The position numbers were made by a program, and so were the translations under genes. Positions 26,321-33,750 of a stretch of 60,016 bases of DNA are shown here, in pieces. Source of the DNA: Candidatus Fermentibacterota bacterium (GTDB taxonomy: Bacteria > Fermentibacterota > Fermentibacteria > Fermentibacterales > JCC-6); NCBI GenBank assembly GCA_030609965.1, contig JAUWSQ010000008.1, positions 1 through 60,016 on the forward strand. Direction: 5' to 3'. Positions within the stretch are counted from its first letter, which is position 1. Every line of letters starts with the position of its first letter. Below the pieces are notes generated by a model. It made no database searches, had not been told where the DNA came from, and was given only the letters and a program-made list of their open reading frames with translations.

Positions 26321-28249
26321 CTATTTATGATACGGAGGATTCTCCAGATCCTTTTTCAATTCATCAAGTTTTACACGAAGATACCAGCAAGGTGTTCTCC
26401 TCTGAGCTTCTTCCCCAAGTTCCAGACATTCAACGAGAACTGTTCTGTCTCTGTTGATCAGGTAAAGCTCTCGCATCAAGTCGAACCTTTCCCACACTCC
26501 GGTGACTTCCTTCAACCCCTCTCTCAATAGTTCTTCAGATTGTACATTTCTGTTCTGGAGCCGCAGCAGTTTACCTCTGCACAGGGTAATGTTGTAAGTG
26601 TAATCGTCCGGAATAGACATCTCCCTGATCTGTACGATCTGCTCTTCTGCCTCCTCGAGCCGTCCCAAATCCATCAGGATGTGAGATCTTTCAAAGGCAT
26701 AATCAAGCTGATTAACCACTAACCCCTCTCCCATGCAGACCTGCAGAGATGCGTCTATAAGCTCCAGTGCCCGTTCAAATCTGCCTACTCTCTGCAAAGC
26801 ACGCGCAAGATTAGCCTGGGATACAGAGAGAGCCTCACTTCCGCCGTACTTCAGAGCAAGCTTCAAAGCCTTCTCGAGAAGCCCGAAAACCTCCTCCGAA
26901 GAGGCTTCATTTTCCAGCATTGTACCCAGGTTGCCAAGAGCCTGGAGTTCCAGCAGACGGCTTCCTGTCCTCCGGGCGAGTTCCAGGTGCCTGCGCATCA
27001 TACTCTTCGCGTCGCTTTTCCTGCCTGGCAGATACTTGTAAACCAGTGCCAGGTTACCTGCTGCCAGGGTCTCCATTATCAAGTCTCCAGTCTCTACCGC
27101 ATAGGCTGACACATGCATGAGCGACTTTTCAGCTTCTTCCAGCAGGCCAAGGCGGATCATGCACCCAGAGGCGTTACCCAGAGCCTTTGCAGCCACCAGT
27201 CTTTCTTCAGGCGTCCCGTTCAGTAACTCTCTATGGACGGCAAGAAGGTGTTCCATTGCCTCCTCTGTGCTGCCCTGCAGCATCAGTATGCGTCCACGGT
27301 GGTGAAGTACCTGCGGCCTGAGTTCGGGATTCACTTCCTCAAGACCTTCAAGCAGATCCTGCGCCTCCTGCGGTCTGCCCAGATTGGTTGCCAGATTAAC
27401 CTTCATCATCCGGATCCGTGTTCGATCCTCTGTGGTGAGATTATCTTCCCCTTCCGCAGTCTCAATTGCTTTTTCCGCCTCATCCCAGGCACAGATGGAG
27501 GCATGCATATCGTAGATCATCCTGTAAGCATCAAGTCTTCTGGAAACATCACAGGAGAGGACAAGAACTTTCTTCATCTGGTTCAGGCAGCTGGTGATCA
27601 TCCTTCTGGAAAATGCGTACCTGCCAGCCTCAATGTACCAGAGCGAAGCCTTCTCTGAACAGTCGGCCTGCTCCATGTGGAACGCTATACTCTGAGCTTT
27701 CTCCGGCTGACAGGCCCAGATTGCAGCCATTTCTTCAGCTACCCTTGTATGAAGCCTCCTTCGCTCCGAGTGAAGCTGAAGGTTGTAGGCGGCCTCCCTC
27801 AGCAGAATGTGAATAAAGCTGAACTGCCCGTCTGGCGTGCGCTCCCACACCCTCTCCACAATGCCTTTCTCTAGAAGAGCTTCCATATCCTCATCTGATC
27901 CGATACGTTGGAGTATCCGGGGATCAAAAGCCCTTCCGAGTATGCTGGCAGAAAGCGCTGCTTTCCTGAGCTCAGGTTCCAGCCTGTCCAGTCTTGCCAC
28001 AAGCAGCGCATGGATGTTGCCGGGAAAGCTGTTTTCATCGGGAGGACCTGCAGACGATAAGAGCACCCCTGCATACTGCTCCATGAAGAACGGGATCCCC
28101 TCGGTGCGCCGGTGAAACCAGTCCAGGAGTTTCCCTGAAGGTTCCCTGCTCAGGCTCCACTCAAGAAAGCTCCTGCAGCCGCCTCTTGAAAGTGGCGGGA
28201 GTCTGATCTCCTCCGGGGTTAACCCCAATTCTGTTATTGTTTCGCTCAT
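26321..28249 (-). CDS. C-terminal (NTPase end and TPR) part of the broken sAC-like protein
   Basis: 642 residues. It begins with the end of an AAA/NTPase-type domain (LTPEEIRLPPLSRGGCRSFL, WFHRRTEGIPFFMEQYAGVL), goes through the winged-helix segment, and then carries about 12 TPR-like repeats (AKALGNASGCMIRLGLLEEA, LARALQRVGRFERALELIDA). It is the direct continuation of 28246-29934: a one-base change near 28268 would join PPILLL to TRPGMSET in one frame. ATG 28249 overlaps the upstream TGA (ATGA) but has no Shine-Dalgarno, so any translation would depend on coupling. Alone it lacks the P-loop and cyclase domains. Confidence 0.7.
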   Translation of the reverse strand: MSETITELGLTPEEIRLPPLSRGGCRSFLEWSLSREPSGKLLDWFHRRTEGIPFFMEQYAGVLLSSAGPPDENSFPGNIHALLVARLDRLEPELRKAALSASILGRAFDPRILQRIGSDEDMEALLEKGIVERVWERTPDGQFSFIHILLREAAYNLQLHSERRRLHTRVAEEMAAIWACQPEKAQSIAFHMEQADCSEKASLWYIEAGRYAFSRRMITSCLNQMKKVLVLSCDVSRRLDAYRMIYDMHASICAWDEAEKAIETAEGEDNLTTEDRTRIRMMKVNLATNLGRPQEAQDLLEGLEEVNPELRPQVLHHRGRILMLQGSTEEAMEHLLAVHRELLNGTPEERLVAAKALGNASGCMIRLGLLEEAEKSLMHVSAYAVETGDLIMETLAAGNLALVYKYLPGRKSDAKSMMRRHLELARRTGSRLLELQALGNLGTMLENEASSEEVFGLLEKALKLALKYGGSEALSVSQANLARALQRVGRFERALELIDASLQVCMGEGLVVNQLDYAFERSHILMDLGRLEEAEEQIVQIREMSIPDDYTYNITLCRGKLLRLQNRNVQSEELLREGLKEVTGVWERFDLMRELYLINRDRTVLVECLELGEEAQRRTPCWYLRVKLDELKKDLENPPYHK

Positions 28250-29934
28250 GCCCGGTCTTGTAAGAGGAGTATGGGAGGTCTACTCTGCCCCAGCTCCTCC
28301 AGCACGGCAGCCATCAGTCTTCCAGAGTCGGGATCCATCCATTGCAGATCGTCAAGTACGATTATCGTTTTCTGCAACAGGCAATGTCCCTTGATGAAGG
28401 CAGCGGTGACAGATACGGTGTTTCGGAACCTGCCCCTGGGATCCAATCCCTCATAAAGCGATCTCTCCCAGTGGAGACCCACCATGGCGGCAAGCACGGA
28501 TTCCGCCCTGAGCAGCTCATCCACTGTCTCATTGGCCACCGGATCGTCCAGTTCATCCAGGAGATCGATAAAGCAGTAAAACTTATCCCGGAATGCGGTT
28601 AGCCCTCCCTCGCTGGCCTCAAGCCCCAGCCACTCCCCCAGCCATCTGGAGAAGATGTCTAAACTCCCGCCTGACACTCCTTCGCACCTGAAAGAGATTA
28701 AGAAAATGTCATTCATGCGCAGACAGAGTTCTCCAGCCAATCTGGTCTTACCAATACCGGTCACCCCGGTGAGAAGTATCTGAGCACCCTCTTTCATAAG
28801 CTTAATCTCAAGCTCATCCAGAAGCTCGTTTCTTTCGATAAGCGGAGGCACGGGTTCGGCTGCGGTAATCCTTTTCTGCAGTGGTGAAAGCACAAGAGCC
28901 TGTACCGGAAGGGAGATACCTTTCAAAGATATTTCCCTCGAGTGTCGTATCCCGAGACCTGATGTACGGCTGAAAACCGGTCCGCTGCAGACAGCGTTCC
29001 ATCCGGCAAAGTCATGCAGCCGGGCTGCGAGGTTCACCGAAGGCCCGAGAACCGTGTAAGATTTGAGAAGTGATGTACTTAATATCCCGCTGAAGGCCAG
29101 GCCGCTGGCAGTTCCGGCCCTCACCCTGCCGGAAGCCCTGGCAAACACCTGCTGAAGAAAAGCGTCTGCGCGACGGGGATCGTCCTCCCTGGAAACAGGG
29201 GCTCCGAAAACCACCAGAATATGATAATCCGCCATGCCGGCCTCCAGGCCCGATACATAACCACCAAGCTCACCGGCGATTTCAAGAACTAATTCCTGAA
29301 AGTCCCTGGAGCAGTTGCTTCCCCTGCGGTTCTCCAGCGACAGGAAGATGCTGATGACGTGCCGGAATTCATTCACTGTTTTGTCACCAAAAAGAACAGG
29401 CGGATTGAAACATGCCGCGGGGAGAGTCCTCGATACAATTGGAGCAGGCTCGTCTTCTTCGCGGGAAAGGGACAGACTGGAGGGGGCGCAGTCGGAACCC
29501 GCTATGACAGCCTGCCTTACAGCGGAACCCTGGAAACTGTAGAATGTCCACTCATTAAGGGGAATAACATCCCAGATGATAAGGCCTTCACCGACCGATA
29601 TTCTGACCGGAAGAGTATTCTCTACTTTCACTGACTGGATCTGCCTGCAGGCATTACCGGCACCCTCTACGTCACCTGGAAAAACCAGAGTGACTGCATC
29701 GCCGGCGAAAGAAACAGGAAAACCACCGTACTCTGCACCGGCTGCCACAACACTCGAAAGGGTACTGCTCACCTCCCGGGAGATGAGCTCCGCTCCTTCG
29801 GCGCCCAGACCTGTCATCCTGTCGAACCGGGATGTAAAACCGCAGATATCCGCCAGAAGCACTGCTCCCCTGAAACTTCCGGAGAGCTCACCCCGGCGTA
29901 TCACTTCACTTATGAATAACGGAGCTTTGTTCAA
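28246..29934 (-). CDS. sAC-like tandem cyclase plus P-loop NTPase, truncated by frameshift
   Basis: 562 residues from TTG 29934 (GGAAGGA 4 nt upstream). A first cyclase domain C1 has both metal aspartates, Asp29 in LLADICGF and Asp79 in SFAGDAV, but lacks the Asn/Arg of the transition-state loop (AVRQAVIAG). A second domain C2 (about residues 185-345) lacks the aspartates but has YTVLGPSVNLAARL with Asn and Arg. An NTPase with P-loop TGVTGIGKTRL and Walker B IIVLDDLQWMDPDS follows, and the frame stops at PPILLLQDRA. The C1-C2-NTPase-TPR order and split active site match animal soluble adenylyl cyclase. Substrate-base residues are changed (Ser before FAGD; Ala in C2 where sAC has Lys), so activity and nucleotide are uncertain. 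Confidence 0.8.
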   Translation of the reverse strand: MNKAPLFISEVIRRGELSGSFRGAVLLADICGFTSRFDRMTGLGAEGAELISREVSSTLSSVVAAGAEYGGFPVSFAGDAVTLVFPGDVEGAGNACRQIQSVKVENTLPVRISVGEGLIIWDVIPLNEWTFYSFQGSAVRQAVIAGSDCAPSSLSLSREEDEPAPIVSRTLPAACFNPPVLFGDKTVNEFRHVISIFLSLENRRGSNCSRDFQELVLEIAGELGGYVSGLEAGMADYHILVVFGAPVSREDDPRRADAFLQQVFARASGRVRAGTASGLAFSGILSTSLLKSYTVLGPSVNLAARLHDFAGWNAVCSGPVFSRTSGLGIRHSREISLKGISLPVQALVLSPLQKRITAAEPVPPLIERNELLDELEIKLMKEGAQILLTGVTGIGKTRLAGELCLRMNDIFLISFRCEGVSGGSLDIFSRWLGEWLGLEASEGGLTAFRDKFYCFIDLLDELDDPVANETVDELLRAESVLAAMVGLHWERSLYEGLDPRGRFRNTVSVTAAFIKGHCLLQKTIIVLDDLQWMDPDSGRLMAAVLEELGQSRPPILLLQDRA

Positions 29935-30110
29935 GTAGTCCTTCCTGAAGATCGATCACAAAGATACTCCCTGATCTTTCATAGAACATAAATGGAGATC
30001 GGGTCACAGCCATCCTTGAACACATCCACAGTATTGACAAAATTGCGAAATCGAAACATCAGGAAACCACATCTTCCTGATCGGTGTTTATATAGTGGGA
30101 GGATCAGGAA

Positions 30111-30314
30111 ATGCTGGGAAGAATATTCATACATTACATGGATCTGCTGCAGGGTGGTATCGGTGATAGAAATTCTCTAATCCGGCAATTCAACGGTTAC
30201 CGTCACAGAATCCAGACCATCGGTCAGGCATATATGGTCATCGTTTATATTGCTTGCGGAATCGTTATAGTCGCCGCTGTCCTTGCAGGTCTTCTGATAT
30301 CGCTTCAAACCTGA
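30111..30314 (+). CDS. small single-pass membrane protein
   Basis: 67 residues. GGAGG lies 8 nt before the ATG. A hydrophilic first half (MLGRIFIHYMDLLQGGIGDR, then a basic stretch RQFNGYRHRI) is followed by one strong transmembrane helix, MVIVYIACGIVIVAAVLAGL, near the C-terminus. No family is recognised. It stands alone on the plus strand between two minus-strand genes in a 415-bp gap that otherwise holds nothing clear. The good Shine-Dalgarno and helix make it more likely than not to be real. Confidence 0.5.
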   Translation: MLGRIFIHYMDLLQGGIGDRNSLIRQFNGYRHRIQTIGQAYMVIVYIACGIVIVAAVLAGLLISLQT

Positions 30315-30349
30315 TAAACATCTGCAGTGATTTCGTGTCAGATTGCAGA

Positions 30350-30709
30350 TCACATCATGTCAGGGCGGAAGGCATCCTCAAGGTAAGTGTCCATTCGGAG
30401 GTTGATGGATGAGCCCCTGACAACCGCCACATCAAATCGTATCTGACCAGAAGGAGGTTTCGCTGAGAGGTAAGCCGAAGCGGCATGTACAATTCTTGCC
30501 TGTTTCTCCGAATCTATCTTGCCAAGCGCTATCGTAGCGGAACTGTCCGAAGCGAATTTCACTTCAACGAAGGAGAGTACATCTTCTTTCCTGGCAATTA
30601 TATCGATCTCTGATCTGCGCGTTCTGAAATTCCGGGCTTCAATATTCCATCCCCTCTCCTCGAGCCACCGGCATACAAAGGATTCGGCTTCAATTGAGAT
30701 TTCACTCAA
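30350..30709 (-). CDS. yraN: YraN/UPF0102 family endonuclease-like protein
   Basis: 119 residues with the restriction-endonuclease-like fold signature of UPF0102: an N-terminal helix with Glu (EAESFVCRWLEERGWNIEAR NFR region), then EIDIIARKEDVLSFVEVKF, giving the E-x-D...E-V-K catalytic-type triad. The cellular role of YraN is not settled; it is often next to rnhB, rplS and trmD, as here, and a link to recombination or DNA repair has been proposed. The start overlaps the rnhB 3' end by 8 bp, indicating coupled translation. Confidence 0.9.
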   Translation of the reverse strand: MSEISIEAESFVCRWLEERGWNIEARNFRTRRSEIDIIARKEDVLSFVEVKFASDSSATIALGKIDSEKQARIVHAASAYLSAKPPSGQIRFDVAVVRGSSINLRMDTYLEDAFRPDMM

Positions 30710-31310
30710 AACGGAACCTCAGCTGCGCTTCATTTTTCATGGGAGCGAATGACATCCTGTGAATCGGGCAGGGGCCGAGTTTCCTTATCGCTTCAATATG
30801 CTCTCTCGAACCGTAACCTTTATTGGAAGCGAACCCGTAACCGGGATACTTCCGGTCGGCCTTTATCATGATATCGTCTCTCGTGACCTTTGCGATTATA
30901 CTGGCAGCGGCAATTGAAAGGCTCTTTGAATCGCCTTTTACTATGAATTCTGCGGGGATGTTCAGATTCTTTACCGGAAGGCCATCGATGAGAAAGAGAT
31001 CAGCAGGTATACCCAGCGCAGTTCTTGTAAAGGAAAGCCGAACAGCTTCAGCCATACCCACTGTGTCGATCTCCGAAGATTCTACAATACCTGTTGAACA
31101 GTATTCCGATTCTTCAATAATCACCGGGAAAAGCCGCCTGCGCTTACTGGCGGATAACTTCTTGCTGTCGTTGACCTCATTCAGAACTGTCTGTCCGGGG
31201 AATATCACCGCCGCAGCTACAAGTGGGCCGGCAAGCGGACCTCTGCCCGCCTCATCGATCCCCGCGATACAGGGATATCTCGACCGGTAATTTTCATCGA
31301 ATAGATATAG
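30702..31310 (-). CDS. rnhB: ribonuclease HII
   Basis: About 200 residues if started near 31310. CIAGIDEAGRGPLAGP, with catalytic Asp and Glu, then VNDSKKLS, KGDSKSLSIAAASIIAKVTR and ASNKGYGSREHIEAIRKLGP are all RNase HII blocks. It cleaves RNA-DNA junctions to remove misincorporated ribonucleotides and RNA primers. The first in-frame GTG (31208) is downstream of the catalytic DEAGRG (codon for Asp at 31256-31254), so it cannot be the start. Back to the in-frame stop near 31440 there is no ATG, GTG or TTG. The conserved N-terminus LYLFDENYRSRYP begins at CTA 31310, 6 nt after GGAG. I give 31310 as the best estimate; a sequencing error or unusual initiation is possible. Confidence 0.85.
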   Translation of the reverse strand, partial: LYLFDENYRSRYPCIAGIDEAGRGPLAGPLVAAAVIFPGQTVLNEVNDSKKLSASKRRRLFPVIIEESEYCSTGIVESSEIDTVGMAEAVRLSFTRTALGIPADLFLIDGLPVKNLNIPAEFIVKGDSKSLSIAAASIIAKVTRDDIMIKADRKYPGYGFASNKGYGSREHIEAIRKLGPCPIHRMSFAPMKNEAQLRFRFE

Positions 31311-31326
31311 CTGAGTCTCCGTTGTA

Positions 31327-31689
31327 CTATTTCCTTGCGCCGAATGTCTTCTTCTCTTTGATCCTTGCGGCCTTACCAGTCTTGCCGCGAAGGTAGAAGA
31401 GCTTGCTCCTGCGGACCTTCCCTGCTCTGGTTACTTCGATCTTCTCGATAAGAGGTGAATTCAGGGGAAATACTCTTTCAACACTGATGCCGCCTGAAAT
31501 CTTTCTTACAGTGAACGATTCGGCAGTTCCGCCTCCACGTCGGGAGATGACCACTCCCTGGAAGATCTGTACTCTGGTCTTGTCGCCTTCAACAACCTGA
31601 AAGTGAACCATCACCGTGTCCCCTGATCTGAACTCGGGATAATCATCTCTTATCTGAGAGGATTCAACGCTTCTTATAATGTCATCCAT
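31327..31689 (-). CDS. rplS: 50S ribosomal protein L19
   Basis: 120 residues, typical L19: N-terminal helix ([20 protein letters not shown]), [54 protein letters not shown] and a basic tail. It binds 23S rRNA at the 30S-50S interface. It overlaps trmD by 8 bp and is followed by rnhB with 16 bp, within the conserved rpsP-khpA-rimM-trmD-rplS-rnhB-yraN order. No anomalies. Confidence 0.97.
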   Translation of the reverse strand: MDDIIRSVESSQIRDDYPEFRSGDTVMVHFQVVEGDKTRVQIFQGVVISRRGGGTAESFTVRKISGGISVERVFPLNSPLIEKIEVTRAGKVRRSKLFYLRGKTGKAARIKEKKTFGARK

Positions 31690-32434
31690 TGTTCTGCTCC
31701 TTCTGTCTGTCTGCCAGCCGCAGAGATCGGATAAATCTCTCCTTTAAACTCTCTTCACTTTCCGAATCGATCAGATCCGGACGCTCTCTTCTTGTCAGCT
31801 CCAGTGCTTCTTTGAATCTCCAGTCTTCAATCTCTGCATGGTTTCCAGAAATAATTACCTCCGGAACTTTCATGTCTCTATACTCGGCAGGTCTTGTGTA
31901 CCGAGGATAGTCAAGTAATCCTGTAGCGAATGAATCCGATTGAGCGGATTCCATTCTTCCCAGAACCCCCGGAAGCCATCTGAATACCGCTTCCAGAAGG
32001 AACATTGCCGGTATCTCACCACCTGATACAACCGCATCAGCCACACTTATCTCGTCAGTTACGGCAGCATCCCTGAACCTCTGGTCTATTCCTCCATACC
32101 TGCCGCAGAATATTATGATCCTGCCTGACTCCGCAAGGTCAAGTGCCAGCTCATGATCCAGTTTTCTCCCCTGGGGTGTCATGAAGATGACCCTTGCATC
32201 AGTCCTCCAGGGTATCTGCTCAAGTGTTTCGAAGAGCGGTTCCGGCCTTATAAGCATTCCGGCGCCGCCGCCGAACTGGTAATCATCAACCGAACCCCTG
32301 CCGTCAACGGCCCTGTTTCTGATATCCAGAATCGAAAGATCTATCAGGCCTTTCTCGATAGCCCTTCCCACGATCCCGCATTCGGAAAATGGAGCGAACA
32401 GCTCCGGGAATAATGTAGCAACGGCTGCCTGCAT
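31682..32434 (-). CDS. trmD: tRNA (guanine37-N1)-methyltransferase TrmD
   Basis: 250 residues from ATG 32434; the frame extends 15 codons further but the family begins with MxxxVxTLFPELF, so the inner ATG is chosen. The deep-trefoil-knot SPOUT blocks are present: [49 protein letters not shown] and [13 protein letters not shown]. TrmD uses AdoMet to methylate G37 next to the anticodon and prevents +1 frameshifting. The start region lies within one arm of the palindrome 32437-32602, so initiation could be affected by that structure. It overlaps rplS by 8 bp. Confidence 0.95.
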   Translation of the reverse strand: MQAAVATLFPELFAPFSECGIVGRAIEKGLIDLSILDIRNRAVDGRGSVDDYQFGGGAGMLIRPEPLFETLEQIPWRTDARVIFMTPQGRKLDHELALDLAESGRIIIFCGRYGGIDQRFRDAAVTDEISVADAVVSGGEIPAMFLLEAVFRWLPGVLGRMESAQSDSFATGLLDYPRYTRPAEYRDMKVPEVIISGNHAEIEDWRFKEALELTRRERPDLIDSESEESLKERFIRSLRLADRQKEQNNG

Positions 32435-32436
32435 TT

Positions 32437-32602
32437 CAGGAGCCTGTCCTACAATGAAACATTGGCATAAAACCCACACAGCTGGCTATAATACTCGCAT
32501 ATTATCGTCAAATACATCCAGTATTCTCCTCAAATCTCCGAGCATTCTATCTTAGCCGTGAGGATATTCTGCTCAATGTACATTGTCGGACACACTCCTA
32601 AG
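32437..32602. repeat. long imperfect palindrome (element C) between rimM and trmD
   Basis: Arms 32437-32465 and 32574-32602 are inverted copies matching at about 22-23 of 28 positions with one gap (shared blocks AGGAG, TGTCC, ACAATG, ACATTG). The interior has ATAATA-CTCGCA-TATTAT and TCCTCA/TGAGGA stems. ACAGCTG (32478) followed by ATACTCGCA (32491) is also found, with similar order, inside element B (48093 and 48113). One arm ends 3 nt before the trmD start codon and includes its Shine-Dalgarno region. Confidence 0.6.
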
Positions 32603-32608
32603 CTCCAA

Positions 32609-33139
32609 TTACAACGGAAGCTCTTCAAGTCCTTGTGGAAGGTCAAGTTCGATCACTTTTTCCTTCCAGTCTATCGATCCTTCATTCATCACCAGAATAA
32701 CCGGAACATGAAACCTGTTTTCATTGTTCTCCACAACAAGCATTGGATTCGCCCCGGCAGGTTCGACATCAACTATCCTCATGCGGCATCCACGGGACAG
32801 AATATCCAATCCTGCGAAATTGTAAAGAGGAATAAATCCCAGTTTCGCATCGGCTTCATCCCTGGATATGTAGATTGACCCGTTTCTTAATTCCTCGGCA
32901 TCATCCCTGTTACATATCTCCCTGAAGGTGAGATTGAACCTTGAACCTCCTCCATAGGTACATCGACTTACCGTAAGAGGTTTACTCCTGTTTAGCAGAA
33001 TCACCGTTCCCACCGGAACATCAGGTGTTCCGTGCCCCTGGAAAAACCGGACTCTTAACCCGCCCTTCAAGCCATGTGTCTTTTCTACGTATCCGAGATA
33101 TACGATATCGTCGGGGACTGTATTGCTGTTATCAGTCAA
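32609..33139 (-). CDS. rimM: 16S rRNA processing protein RimM
   Basis: 176 residues with the two RimM halves: an N-terminal beta-barrel (VYLGYVEKTHGLKGGLRVRF, FREICNRDDAEELRNGSIYI) and a C-terminal PRC-barrel (LYNFAGLDIL, NPMLVVENNENRFHVPVILV, ELDLPQGLEEL). RimM binds ribosomal protein S19 and helps mature the 3' domain of 16S rRNA. Its start overlaps khpA by 8 bp. The palindrome separates it from trmD, where the genes are usually contiguous. Confidence 0.94.
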   Translation of the reverse strand: MTDNSNTVPDDIVYLGYVEKTHGLKGGLRVRFFQGHGTPDVPVGTVILLNRSKPLTVSRCTYGGGSRFNLTFREICNRDDAEELRNGSIYISRDEADAKLGFIPLYNFAGLDILSRGCRMRIVDVEPAGANPMLVVENNENRFHVPVILVMNEGSIDWKEKVIELDLPQGLEELPL

Positions 33140-33362
33140 TAATTCTAACTGTAGCTTTCTGCTCCAGACGGGCAGCAGCTGATCTGATAATTAACCGCAT
33201 GGCTTTTGCGATTTTACCTTCGCGGCCTATTACCCTGCCCAGATCGCTCTCGGCTACCTTCAATTCGTAGATGGTAACATCCTCCTCGACTGTTTCTTCA
33301 ACAGAAACAGCTTCAGGATCTGCAACAAGTATTTTTGCCATAAGTTCAACAAGCTCTTTCAT
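33132..33362 (-). CDS. khpA: KH-domain RNA-binding protein KhpA
   Basis: 76 residues forming one type II KH domain. The GxxG loop is DLGRVIGREGKIAKAMR, and the C-terminal strand ATVRIID is typical. KhpA dimerises with KhpB/EloR in several bacteria, binds structured RNAs and influences cell elongation. It is nearly always found between rpsP and rimM, as here. It overlaps rimM by 8 bp, part of a regular pattern of 8-bp overlaps in this operon. Confidence 0.93.
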   Translation of the reverse strand: MKELVELMAKILVADPEAVSVEETVEEDVTIYELKVAESDLGRVIGREGKIAKAMRLIIRSAAARLEQKATVRIID

Positions 33363-33415
33363 GAGGACCCTCCAGTTTAGATGTCAGTTCAGCCTGCAAA
33401 CGCACACGCTCAGAA

Positions 33416-33736
33416 TTACGAAGTTCTGTTTTCGCCTTTTATGAAAACTACCTCCGGTTTAACCTCACTATCACCGGACGACAACAAGTGCCATTTCTTC
33501 CAGGTTCCGGTTTTCTTGAGTAGATTTCTCACTGTATCGGATACCTGAGCCCCGTTGCCAAGCCAGTGGAAAACTCTTGTCTCATCGACTTTTACTTCAA
33601 AAGGTTTGCGAAGGGGATCGTAATAGCCGAAGCTATCCAGGAACCTGCCGCTGGGAGCCTTACGGCTATCTGCGGCCACGATTCTGAAGGAAGGCTCACC
33701 CTTGCTTCCCATTCTTTTAAGACGGATTATTACCAA
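33416..33736 (-). CDS. rpsP: 30S ribosomal protein S16
   Basis: 106 residues. The S16 core is clear: VIIRLKRMGSKGEPSFRIVA, DSRKAPSGRFLDSFGYYDPL, then RVFHWLGNGAQVSDTVRNLL. S16 stabilises the 5' domain and central pseudoknot during 30S assembly. The C-terminal ~25 residues beyond the core are variable in the family. Located 14 bp after ffh and 53 bp before khpA. Confidence 0.97.
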   Translation of the reverse strand: MVIIRLKRMGSKGEPSFRIVAADSRKAPSGRFLDSFGYYDPLRKPFEVKVDETRVFHWLGNGAQVSDTVRNLLKKTGTWKKWHLLSSGDSEVKPEVVFIKGENRTS

Positions 33737-33750
33737 ACTTAACCTCCATA

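Noticed and set aside
28246..28270. Programmed frameshift between the two parts of the sAC-like protein
   Set aside because: No slippery heptamer with downstream structure is apparent; a simple one-base loss explains the break, though read data are needed.
30034..30062. TTGACA box upstream of the 67-residue membrane peptide
   Set aside because: No acceptable -10 box at 16-18 bp spacing (CATCAG at 17 bp).
31682..32479. 15-codon N-terminal extension of TrmD
   Set aside because: It lies inside the palindrome arm and has no homologous pattern; the family begins at ATG 32434.
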